Shown one piece after another: positions 1 to 5,797 of a stretch of 6,104 bases of DNA (positions within the stretch are counted from its first letter, which is position 1; each line of letters opens with the position of its first letter). The translations under genes were made by a program, and so were the position numbers. The notes under the pieces were generated by a model. That model was given only the letters and a program-made list of their open reading frames with translations, did no database searches and was not told the DNA's origin. The DNA is from Desulfobacterales bacterium S5133MH16 (GTDB lineage Bacteria; Desulfobacterota; Desulfobacteria; Desulfobacterales; UBA11574): assembly GCA_001751005.1 (NCBI GenBank), contig MAXL01000093.1, positions 1 through 6,104 on the forward strand, read 5' to 3'.

Positions 1-1205
1 ATTGAGCGGCGGATATATACCTGGTCGTTGCGGTAGCCTGCGAGGTCCGCTGTCCGCAAGAGGCCGGCTGTTACGCTCGGTCCAAACATCTCACGGTACC
101 AGTCACCGTGATCATCATCGCTAACTGCTCCGGGATTTTCGCCCTCCAATACCTTGCGTACGCTTTCCCGGACCGCCTGATAGGCCTGCCAGTACCCACG
201 TGCAGCTAAGGCATTACGGTGTCTGCGGTCATCCTCGTTTTCATCCGGATTCCACTCGTCACTTTGGACCCGTTCGATCAGCTCAAGGTCAACCCGGTAG
301 CCTTCAATGGACAACGAGTGATAAGCGTCCGTAACGTAAATGTCATCGGCTGCTTTGAGATAGGCGGCGATATCGGAAGGTTGGCCAGGGGCGGCCGGAA
401 ATTGTTTGAGGATTGGCTCTCGCATCTGTTGCCACATTAGGCGAATACGGTTCACGTACGGCGACTGTTCGCGCGATGGCAGGATTAGATTTACTGTGCC
501 CTCGAATGGATCTTTTTCACGAATGTCGTAATCTGCGGTTTGCATTGTTTTGACAATATCGTTGGCAATACGGTCACGGCCGATATTTCGGAACGCACCT
601 GCGAGACGGCCGGCAATCGTGGTGTGTCCACCTTCAAGGAGCAATGCAAGCACATCTGATGCATTGCGCACCATGGCCAGAACCGCGTGTGCGTCCGTCG
701 CGTTCTGTCTAAAGAATCCAGATCCGCAGCTCACCAGGCCCGCAGATATAGAGAATAGACGCAGGCCGTCCTTCTCAACAATATGTTCAGCTTCGGGCAG
801 GGCCGCACGTGTATCGAATAACGACGTATCATGCGGCAGCGTTGTGATCTTGTTGCGGGCCTTGGGTGAGCGTATAAGTAGTTGGCGTGGAATCTTCATG
901 TTCCCGGCATGCAGTAATAGAGACTGCTCAGGAGAGAGGCTCCAATTCGTCCCGAAACGCTCCTTCAAATAGGCTGCAAAGAAACCCCAGAACGATGCGT
1001 ACCATGCCGTGCTCTCTCCCGTGGCCTCGTCTGGATGGGCAGGGATGTACCAGCCCTTCATGACCTCTTGCAAGAAGCCGTTTTTGACCAAGCGTTCGCG
1101 ATGCGTCCGGGTCAGATCAGCTGAACGCACGGCGACGACACCGCGCTCTTGCAGTGCTCTCAGGACCTCAAGGGATTCGGCCAGCTTTTCATGTGGGCTT
1201 ACCAT
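1..1205 (-). CDS. Fic-family protein with AbiEi-like N-terminal domain (3' end beyond window)
   Basis: Reading the minus strand from ATG at 1205 gives 401 uninterrupted codons running off the window at base 1, so the gene is partial. Residues ~15-55 resemble the AbiEi-type winged-helix antitoxin domain (LVKNGFLQEVMKGWYI pattern). Residues ~285-310 contain YHSLSIEGYRV, matching the Fic inhibitory-helix motif [S/T]xxxE[G/N] (S297, E301, G302). Residues ~330-400 (AARGYWQAYQAV, WYREMF, AGYRN) fit the region before the Fic core. The HPFxxGNGR loop should lie off-window, so catalytic competence cannot be judged. Fic proteins usually transfer AMP from ATP to target hydroxyls, and in this class the motif Glu blocks ATP binding. 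The ATG is chosen because no in-frame start lies between it and an upstream in-frame TAA. Its SD is weak. The fused DNA-binding-like domain suggests autoregulation through the repeats immediately upstream. The family call is firm; the function is inferred. Confidence 0.85.
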   Translation of the reverse strand, partial: MVSPHEKLAESLEVLRALQERGVVAVRSADLTRTHRERLVKNGFLQEVMKGWYIPAHPDEATGESTAWYASFWGFFAAYLKERFGTNWSLSPEQSLLLHAGNMKIPRQLLIRSPKARNKITTLPHDTSLFDTRAALPEAEHIVEKDGLRLFSISAGLVSCGSGFFRQNATDAHAVLAMVRNASDVLALLLEGGHTTIAGRLAGAFRNIGRDRIANDIVKTMQTADYDIREKDPFEGTVNLILPSREQSPYVNRIRLMWQQMREPILKQFPAAPGQPSDIAAYLKAADDIYVTDAYHSLSIEGYRVDLELIERVQSDEWNPDENEDDRRHRNALAARGYWQAYQAVRESVRKVLEGENPGAVSDDDHGDWYREMFGPSVTAGLLRTADLAGYRNDQVYIRRS

Positions 1206-1221
1206 AGTTCTAGTGCTTTCG

Positions 1222-1341
1222 TTAGCTTTTTGCGTTGTACAATTTTTAGCTTTTAATGCAGCACCAAATTTAACTTATTTAGTTGTATCATGGTTAGCTT
1301 ATTCTGTCATGCAATTATTTGCTTTTCCTCGCACGCGTTCG
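1222..1341. repeat. Five degenerate 24-bp direct repeats upstream of the Fic gene
   Basis: Units begin at 1222, 1246, 1270, 1294 and 1318, all exactly 24 bp apart. Each opens with TTAGCTT(A/T)TT or a close variant (TTAACTTATT at 1270, TTTGCTTTTC at 1318). The second halves share a looser pattern around GTTGTACAAT. The last unit is the most diverged, and the array ends 17 bp from the Fic start codon. On the strand of the Fic gene the core reads AAGCTAA. Position and regular spacing suggest an operator array for a DNA-binding protein, perhaps the Fic protein itself through its winged-helix domain. The period is also a multiple of three, so a plus-strand frame shows an 8-residue hydrophobic pattern (LAFCVVQF, LAYSVMQL). 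I treat that as a by-product. Confidence 0.75.
1282..1310 (-). promoter_or_regulatory. Candidate sigma-70 promoter for the Fic gene
   Basis: On the minus strand, ATGACA (1310-1305) is followed after 17 bp by TACAAC (1287-1282), which is preceded by TG one base upstream, giving an extended -10. It lies inside the third and fourth 24-bp repeats, so a protein bound there would cover the promoter. The predicted leader is about 70 nt. The match is moderate and the assignment is inference. Confidence 0.35.
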
Positions 1342-1406
1342 GGAAACCGCCCAACGACCCAAATATCCCCAGCCTTGCTGAGTCTGCCCCTTCAACACTC
1401 CCCGGT

Positions 1407-1436
1407 GGGGCTATTAGGCTTCATCAGGCCTGCCCC
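1407..1436. other. GC-rich hairpin in the 1206-1760 intergenic region
   Basis: GGGGC (1407-1411) pairs with GCCCC (1432-1436), and inside it AGGC (1416-1419) pairs with GCCT (1428-1431), with a 4-nt bulge on the left arm and an 8-nt loop. No T-run follows on either strand, so it does not look like an intrinsic terminator. It may be part of a mobile or dispersed element occupying roughly 1340-1480. Function is unknown. Confidence 0.4.
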
Positions 1437-1444
1437 CTATTCAT

Positions 1445-1471
1445 GGAGGAACGTTAATGCAGATCGAGTAA
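1445..1471 (+). other. Strong Shine-Dalgarno followed by a four-codon frame (MQIE-stop)
   Basis: GGAGGA at 1445-1450 lies 6 nt before ATG at 1457, but the frame stops at TAA (1469-1471) after M-Q-I-E. The same frame then stays open for about 33 more codons, up to the TGA at 1571-1573. This may be the broken start of a small gene, a leader peptide, or chance. I do not recognise the downstream peptide. Confidence 0.2.
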
Positions 1472-1590
1472 AAAATCGCTGTTGACAATAAATTCCACCT
1501 TCGATATTTGAAAGCTCATGTTTCCGTTCAGTCAATATTTTCATATCTTGCAATAAATTCGGAAACCTTATGAAATTTTCAAGTTAAATA

Positions 1591-1673
1591 GGACGCAGAT
1601 TTTCGCAGATATACACAAATATTATTATTATTTATAATTTAAAAAACTTTTTAATCTGTGTTAATCTGTGTCC
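1591..1673. repeat. Imperfect palindromic dispersed-type repeat (CGCAGAT / AATCTGTG arms)
   Basis: The left arm at 1591-1610 reads GGACGCAGATTTTCGCAGAT. The right arm at 1652-1673 is its near reverse complement and contains two tandem copies of TTAATCTGTG (1651-1660 and 1661-1670). The roughly 41 bp between them are very AT-rich. Repeats with these GCAGATTAACGCAGAT-like arms are common between genes in many environmental bacterial genomes (general knowledge, not searched here). A long stem could form in RNA crossing it. It lies between the Fic gene and the phosphate operon and could affect operon leader stability. Confidence 0.6.
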
Positions 1674-1696
1674 CAAAAAAGGAAATTCCTATACTA

Positions 1697-1702
1697 TATA
1701 AT
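1697..1702 (+). promoter_or_regulatory. Possible -10 box (TATAAT) ahead of the phosphate operon
   Basis: A perfect TATAAT lies 59 bp before the CBS-protein start. No acceptable -35 hexamer occurs at 16-18 bp upstream, where the sequence is an A-run next to the palindromic repeat, and there is no extended -10 TG. A promoter near here is needed for the operon, but this site would need an activator or may be chance. Confidence 0.3.
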
Positions 1703-1721
1703 TATTGCACAACAGCGCTTA

Positions 1722-1738
1722 AAAAGACGACGTCTTTT
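1722..1738. repeat. Perfect 7-bp inverted repeat just upstream of the operon SD
   Basis: AAAAGAC (1722-1728) and GTCTTTT (1732-1738) form a perfect inverted repeat around GAC. It sits between the candidate -10 and the Shine-Dalgarno AGGGGG (1748-1753) of the CBS gene. It could be an operator half-site pair or a small mRNA hairpin. The stem is too AT-rich for a typical terminator. Confidence 0.45.
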
Positions 1739-1760
1739 CAATCGGGCAGGGGGCTTACTG

Positions 1761-2165
1761 ATGAAAGTTAACGAATTCATGACAACCAATATCGAATCGA
1801 TTGACCATAAAAGATCTGTCTACCATGCCGTTGAAAGGATGGTAAACAGAAGAATCCGTTCTCTGCTGGTTCGATTTCCCGGTAACGAACGGGAGTATGG
1901 AGTAATTACAGCCAGGGATGTGGTTTTTAAAGTCCTGGCCAAGGGAATAGATCCAACGAAGATCAATGTCTCGAAAATCGCCTCAAAACCCATTGTATTC
2001 ATTGATCAGAATGCGGATTTTAAGGAAGTTGCCAAAATTATGGATGAATCCAATATCGCGAGGGTCTTTGTTTGTGATCAGGATCGGATCATCGGTTTGG
2101 TGGCGTTAATGGATGTCATGTCCGCTACCATCATCGCAAGGGCAAGAGGGGAATATGTTTCTTGA
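1761..2165 (+). CDS. Two-CBS-domain protein, first gene of the phosphate operon
   Basis: This 134-residue protein consists of little more than a tandem CBS pair (Bateman module): CBS1 about residues 1-60, CBS2 about 66-127. Both repeats keep the usual G-(V/L)-(I/V)-x-x-x-D segment, GVITARD (D53) and GLVALMD (D118); the Asp normally contacts the ribose of a bound adenine nucleotide. The start at 1761 is preceded by AGGGGG with 7-nt spacing. A longer frame from 1668 has no such SD and would run into the palindromic repeat. There is no signal peptide or catalytic domain, so it is probably a cytosolic sensor or partner subunit. It overlaps the next gene by 11 bp, indicating translational coupling, so a role in adjusting phosphate uptake to adenylate state is a reasonable inference. 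CBS-pair identity is firm; ligand and partner are unknown. Confidence 0.9.
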   Translation: MKVNEFMTTNIESIDHKRSVYHAVERMVNRRIRSLLVRFPGNEREYGVITARDVVFKVLAKGIDPTKINVSKIASKPIVFIDQNADFKEVAKIMDESNIARVFVCDQDRIIGLVALMDVMSATIIARARGEYVS

Positions 2166-2784
2166 AAAGGTATTTTCCAAGGGCAAGAAAGAAAACGAGG
2201 TCATCGGGGACATCACGAAACAAATCAAGCTCCTCTGTACCGCCTGCGGTTTCTTCAAGACGGCCCTTGAAACAGACAATCCGAGCCTCATGCGACAGGT
2301 CATGGATATTGAACGGGAGGGGGATACTATCCGAAGGGATATAATATCGAGAATCTATGAAGGGGCGTTTTTGCCCTATCTCAGGCCGGATCTTTGTAAA
2401 TTCGTTGAAATTGTCGATAGTATCTTTGATCTGCTTGAGGACACCGGATACAGATATTTGGATTTAAAGCTTCCTGAGCAACTGAGAGGCGAGTGTATCC
2501 AGGTTGCTTTCCTGAACCGCCGCATCTGCGAGATGCTGTTGATCACCTTTGAGTCCATGCTGAAGGGTGAAGATCTTAGAGAAAAAATTCTGGCTATCCG
2601 GATTTATGAAAAAAAAATTGACGATATCAAATTCGATCTGATTCGAGATGCACGAAAGATAGAGATAACAAATTTTTGGGAAGGTGAAATCTTGTCCCAG
2701 TTTCTTTCCTGCCTGACCTCCATCAGCGACGTCATTGAGGATGCAAGCGATCATCTACAGGTCATCCACGTAAGCATGAAGTGA
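2155..2784 (+). CDS. DUF47-family PhoU-like protein
   Basis: This 209-residue, all-helical-looking soluble protein belongs to the DUF47/PhoU-like family (COG1392 type), whose genes usually sit beside PiT phosphate permeases. Acidic metal-binding-type motifs occur in each half: DIEREGD at 51-57, EIVDSIFDLLED around 85-96, YEKKIDD at 151-157 and SDVIEDASD at 191-199, matching the E/DxxxD repeats of PhoU three-helix bundles. Length is normal for the family. The start at 2155 lies inside the end of the CBS gene and has GAGGGGA a few bases upstream. The in-frame ATG at 2113 would overlap the CBS gene further and lacks a comparable SD. Known family members are proposed to modulate the linked permease rather than act through PstSCAB. 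The permease follows after 43 bp. The family call is secure; the regulatory role is inferred from context. Confidence 0.9.
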   Translation: MFLEKVFSKGKKENEVIGDITKQIKLLCTACGFFKTALETDNPSLMRQVMDIEREGDTIRRDIISRIYEGAFLPYLRPDLCKFVEIVDSIFDLLEDTGYRYLDLKLPEQLRGECIQVAFLNRRICEMLLITFESMLKGEDLREKILAIRIYEKKIDDIKFDLIRDARKIEITNFWEGEILSQFLSCLTSISDVIEDASDHLQVIHVSMK

Positions 2785-2827
2785 GTGAATCATATTGGTA
2801 TGATGGGAGAGATAACGGAGTCTTTTT

Positions 2828-3799
2828 GTGTGGAAGGTCATAAGCGGTATTTTTCTGGGCTGGAGCCTAGGCGCCAATGATTCTGCAAACATCTTTGGAA
2901 CAGGGATCACAACCGGTATTGTAAAATACCGAACAGCCATTCTTTTGACAGCGATCTTTGTCTTGATAGGTTCCATTATCGAGGGGCCCAAATGCATGAG
3001 AATTGTCGGCGACCTTTCTAGACTGGTTCCCATCGAGGCCTTTTTATGTGCCCTTGCCGCCGCCATCGTCATGACGATTCTTACTTACTTTGCCATTCCC
3101 GCTTCCACTTCCCAAGCCATTATCGGCGCCGTAATAGGTGCCGGAATTTTATCGGGTTCAGCGGATTTTTCCAAGTTAATTAAGATCGTTGCATGCTGGA
3201 TACTCACACCCATCGGCGGAATGATTTTCGGATACCTGCTTTACCATAGCCTCAAGTTTATCTTCGATAAGACGATTCCGAGCCTCACGTATCGAAACAC
3301 GGTTTACGGCGTCGGCATCATTGTGGCAGGGTGCTACGGGGCCTATTCCCTTGGAGCCAACAACGTGGCGAATGTGACCGGCATATATGTGGGGTCGGGT
3401 CTCCTGTCCTGTCAAATGGCTGCTTTCATCGGAGGGCTCAGTATTGCTTCGGGTACACTCACTTACGGCAAAAAAGTCATGATTACGGTTGGTAAAGGCA
3501 TTGCCCCCTTAGACCCTTTTACGGCCCTTGTGACGATCCTGGCCGAAGCGCTGACCCTTCATCTTTTTACCCAGATCGGGGTTCCGGTCTCATCGTCTCA
3601 GGCTATTGTCGGAGCAGTGGTGGGTGTGGGCATCGTGGGTGGTCTTCGGACGATTAATCCAAAAATGCTGGTAAAAATCACCGTAGGATGGCTTATAACC
3701 CCTTTTGCAGCAGGACTAATGACCATCCTTTTTATTTATTTAACCCCTTTTGCAGAAGGACTAAAGACCATCCTTTTTATTTATTTTACGCCTGCCTAA
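2828..3799 (+). CDS. pit: PiT-family inorganic phosphate permease
   Basis: This 323-residue integral membrane protein has the two inverted PiT signature halves: GANDSANIFGT at residues 15-25 and GANNVANVTG at 176-185. Each half also has a P-(A/V)-S-(T/S)-S-QAI-(I/V)-GAV segment (91-103 and 253-265). The family imports phosphate, often as a metal-phosphate complex, with H+ or Na+ down an ion gradient. About nine or ten hydrophobic segments are visible, and the length is typical of short bacterial or archaeal PiT proteins without the large loop of E. coli PitA. The start is GTG at 2828, with GGAG at 2817-2820 giving 7-nt spacing; the nearby ATGs at 2800 and 2803 are out of frame. It is the last gene of the operon. 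Unusually, the last membrane segment is duplicated in frame (residues 291-305 and 306-320). Confidence 0.93.
   Translation: MWKVISGIFLGWSLGANDSANIFGTGITTGIVKYRTAILLTAIFVLIGSIIEGPKCMRIVGDLSRLVPIEAFLCALAAAIVMTILTYFAIPASTSQAIIGAVIGAGILSGSADFSKLIKIVACWILTPIGGMIFGYLLYHSLKFIFDKTIPSLTYRNTVYGVGIIVAGCYGAYSLGANNVANVTGIYVGSGLLSCQMAAFIGGLSIASGTLTYGKKVMITVGKGIAPLDPFTALVTILAEALTLHLFTQIGVPVSSSQAIVGAVVGVGIVGGLRTINPKMLVKITVGWLITPFAAGLMTILFIYLTPFAEGLKTILFIYFTPA
3697..3786 (+). repeat. 45-bp tandem duplication at the 3' end of the permease gene
   Basis: Two adjacent 45-bp units, 3697-3741 and 3742-3786, differ at only two bases (C to A and T to A). They encode TPFAAGLMTILFIYL and TPFAEGLKTILFIYF; both differences change residues (A to E, M to K) and put charges in the second copy. 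Because 45 is a multiple of three, the frame is kept and the protein gains 15 residues before ending TPA. The near-identity implies a recent slippage or unequal-crossover event. Confidence 0.95.
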
Positions 3800-3830
3800 C
3801 CCGGACAAGCCGGAACCAAAAATATTTGCC

Positions 3831-3854
3831 ACAAAGACACAAAGACATAAAGGA
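3831..3854. repeat. 8-bp direct repeats, half of a dispersed-type element
   Basis: ACAAAGAC at 3831-3838 and again at 3839-3846 is followed by the variant ATAAAGGA at 3847-3854. The phrase GCCACAAAGACACAAAGAC resembles a widespread intergenic repeat motif (general recollection, not searched). The usual opposite arm rich in CTTTGTG is not seen nearby, so this may be a remnant. The rest of the 3800-3937 gap between convergent genes shows nothing I can support, including no convincing terminator. Confidence 0.5.
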
Positions 3855-3937
3855 TATATTTATTTTTACATTGAAAACCTGGTCCTCTGGCAAGGCTTTT
3901 TACTTTACCCGGGTCACTGACCTGCAAAATGCAATTC

Positions 3938-5683
3938 TTAAAACATACTTATAGGCGGCGCTTCCTCCGGATCAATATAGACATCCAATAAAGTTGGGCC
4001 ATTACGCCGACACAACGCTTGATAGTCGATTTGTTCAAAATCTTTAGGATCTCGAATTTTGTGAGCATTTGCCCCGGTTGCCTCAGCCATCAGGCAAAAA
4101 TCAACCGGAGGAATCGCAAAATCAATAGATTCCGTACCTGCCAAGCGGTGTGCGTGCCGGATCAATCCATAGGCACGGTCATTCAATACAACAAAAATTA
4201 CCGGCAGCCGTTCTGCCACCGCTACGGTGATTTCCTGGCCGCTCATCAAATAGCAGCCGTCACCCGTAAAACATACCACGGGGGTATTTCGTGTGCCCAA
4301 AGCCATACCGACCGACGCGCCGATAGCCCACCCCATAGAAGCAAACCCTAACGATAAATGATAGCTTTCGGGACGGCGATGAAAAAAATAGTGGATGGAC
4401 CAAGGTACGCTGTTACTGTTATCGATGAGAAAACGGGTTTCAGGCGGAAAACGCTGTATGATTTCACAAATCAGTCGCTGTGGCTTGATGAGTGGGGAGG
4501 TGTTCTCCCGTCGGCAACTGTCCGGTGCTTGCACTTCAATTTGACGGGGCACATATGGAGATTCTTCTAGATGATCCGAATATGATTTCGGGGCTATGTC
4601 TTGTTTTCTCACCTTGCCGATCAGAGATAGTTTGTCTTCCCGCTTTAGGGTCTCAACCCGTGAGGATAATTCCTTAAATATAGTGCTGATTGTTCCATAA
4701 ACATGCAGACGCGCCATGGGAGAACGGCCAAAACAGGTCCTTTCATGATGGATATGTACCAGCATTTCATTCATCAAGACGGAATCCCACCCGCTTGTTG
4801 ACCATTCGTTTAGATTGGTGCCGACAGCCAGTATGAGATCGACGGATTCATCCGTCAGTGCCTTACGGGCGGTTTTATGTCCGGCAAAGCCGAAAACGCC
4901 GCGAGCCAGAGGATGATAAGGATTGATCCAAGATTTTCCGCGCTGTGTTGTGACAATTGGTGCACCGATAAGTTCGGCAAATTGAATGATCTCTTGGCTA
5001 GCGCCCGCGCAATCATGGCCTATAAATAACACCACTTGTCGGTTTTGGTTTAAAACATTGTATAATTCTTGACAGAGCGTTTCCAGTGCCGCAACATCCA
5101 CCTCTGAGGCGGGTTGGGTCAACAAGCCGTGCAAATTTGGAAAAGCGATTTGACCACTTTTGTCAGAGCGCAAGAGATCAACCGGCACACTTAAATGTGC
5201 GGGGCCTTTTGGGGGGCGCAAGGCTGTAGTCAACGCAGCAGCCAGTTTCTTCTCCAATTGGTCGGCATGTGTAACAATCGTGTTATAGCGGGTACAGTGT
5301 TCAAACATTCCCAGTATATCCGTGACATCAGCAGAGGATTCCTGAAAAGCGCCCATGCTGAAATCGGGCAACCGGGTTTGTGCCGTGATTACGAGCAAGG
5401 GAATATGATCCGTATAAGCTGAAGCAACACCGGTAATCAGATTGGTTGCACCGGGACCGGTGGTTGCACAGCATACACCAATTTTTCCGGTTTCACGGGC
5501 ATAGCCGTCAGCCATAAACGCCCCGCCCACTTCATGACGAGCGAGAATGGCACGGGGGCCTCCCCTTGTTTCGCTGCGTGCAAGCGCATCATACAGGGGG
5601 CCAAGAGGACCGCCCGGTACGCCAAAAACATATTCCACACCAAATTGTTCCAAATAGTTGATGATTAAATCACTTAGCGTCAT
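3938..5683 (-). CDS. Thiamine-diphosphate-dependent enzyme, acetolactate synthase large-subunit type
   Basis: This complete 581-residue protein has the three-domain ThDP-enzyme layout: PYR domain (about 1-165) with catalytic-type Glu51 in ARHEVGGAFMADGYAR, central domain (about 195-335), and PP domain (about 400-565) with GDG at 474-476 and ND at 501-502, the Mg/ThDP-binding motif. ATTGPGATNLITG and PKGPAHLSVP are typical of the IlvB-like family. Such enzymes decarboxylate pyruvate or another 2-oxo acid and transfer the carbanion to an acceptor; acetolactate synthase activity is possible but not shown. No small regulatory subunit or other branched-chain amino acid gene is present in the window, so a specialised pathway is equally likely. 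The ATG at 5683 gives the expected family N-terminus and has AAGG at 5694-5691 with 7-nt spacing. That SD lies within a transposase remnant. The stop is TAA at 3940-3938. Confidence 0.88.
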   Translation of the reverse strand: MTLSDLIINYLEQFGVEYVFGVPGGPLGPLYDALARSETRGGPRAILARHEVGGAFMADGYARETGKIGVCCATTGPGATNLITGVASAYTDHIPLLVITAQTRLPDFSMGAFQESSADVTDILGMFEHCTRYNTIVTHADQLEKKLAAALTTALRPPKGPAHLSVPVDLLRSDKSGQIAFPNLHGLLTQPASEVDVAALETLCQELYNVLNQNRQVVLFIGHDCAGASQEIIQFAELIGAPIVTTQRGKSWINPYHPLARGVFGFAGHKTARKALTDESVDLILAVGTNLNEWSTSGWDSVLMNEMLVHIHHERTCFGRSPMARLHVYGTISTIFKELSSRVETLKREDKLSLIGKVRKQDIAPKSYSDHLEESPYVPRQIEVQAPDSCRRENTSPLIKPQRLICEIIQRFPPETRFLIDNSNSVPWSIHYFFHRRPESYHLSLGFASMGWAIGASVGMALGTRNTPVVCFTGDGCYLMSGQEITVAVAERLPVIFVVLNDRAYGLIRHAHRLAGTESIDFAIPPVDFCLMAEATGANAHKIRDPKDFEQIDYQALCRRNGPTLLDVYIDPEEAPPISMF

Positions 5684-5774
5684 TATCCAACCTTGTTATC
5701 TTTTCCCGTTCAATTTCCCTTGCGATTATATGATCTAATGCGCCGGGGTGGTCTGTACGGGCTTTTCGTGGCAT
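5683..5774 (-). pseudogene. N-terminal fragment of a REP-associated Y1 transposase (RAYT)
   Basis: From ATG at 5774 the minus strand encodes MPRKARTDHPGALDHIIARE followed by IEREKITRLDND, closely matching the start of REP-associated tyrosine (Y1/IS200-like) transposases, whose N-termini typically run MPRKAR-x-D-x-PGAL-x-HII-x-RGIER. Similarity stops after about 32 codons, and the frame ends at TGA 5672-5670, inside the synthase gene. The HUH motif and catalytic Tyr, which lie further on in the family, are absent, so this is a dead remnant. The break coincides with the synthase start codon, and the synthase SD is transposase coding sequence. The gene call rests on recognition by eye. Confidence 0.7.
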
Positions 5775-5797
5775 AGGATTTCTATAAAATAATCCTA
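5774..5797. repeat. 7-bp perfect inverted repeat around the -10 box
   Basis: TAGGATT (5774-5780) and AATCCTA (5791-5797) form a perfect inverted repeat with a 10-bp AT-rich centre that contains the candidate -10 of the synthase promoter. The geometry fits a dimeric repressor site. It could equally be a terminal structure of the transposase element. Confidence 0.45.

Noticed and set aside
550..972. Plus-strand 140-codon open frame
   Set aside because: It lies wholly antisense to the continuous Fic reading frame and its composition resembles a shadow translation.
1222..1341. CRISPR array
   Set aside because: The 24-bp period has no conserved-repeat plus unique-spacer structure, and no cas gene is present.
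1009..1485. Plus-strand 158-codon open frame with a hydrophobic 8-residue periodicity
   Set aside because: Its first half is antisense to the well-supported Fic gene, and the periodicity follows from the 24-bp DNA repeats. No SD or family match was seen.
1482..1509. TTGACA at 1482-1487 as a promoter for the phosphate operon
   Set aside because: The -35 is perfect but no acceptable -10 occurs at 16-18 bp, and the site is some 250 bp from the first gene.
1668..1760. N-terminal extension of the CBS protein from ATG 1668
   Set aside because: It lacks a Shine-Dalgarno, starts within the palindromic repeat and adds a basic stretch not expected before a CBS pair; ATG 1761 has a strong SD.
3801..3925. 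Intrinsic terminators between the permease and synthase genes (CCGG-N5-CCGG near 3801; GGTC-ACT-GACC near 3912)
   Set aside because: Stems are only four base pairs and neither is followed by a T-run on the relevant strand.
4019..4677. Plus-strand frames of 60-110 codons in this stretch
   Set aside because: They are antisense to the ThDP enzyme, whose frame is intact with all family motifs.
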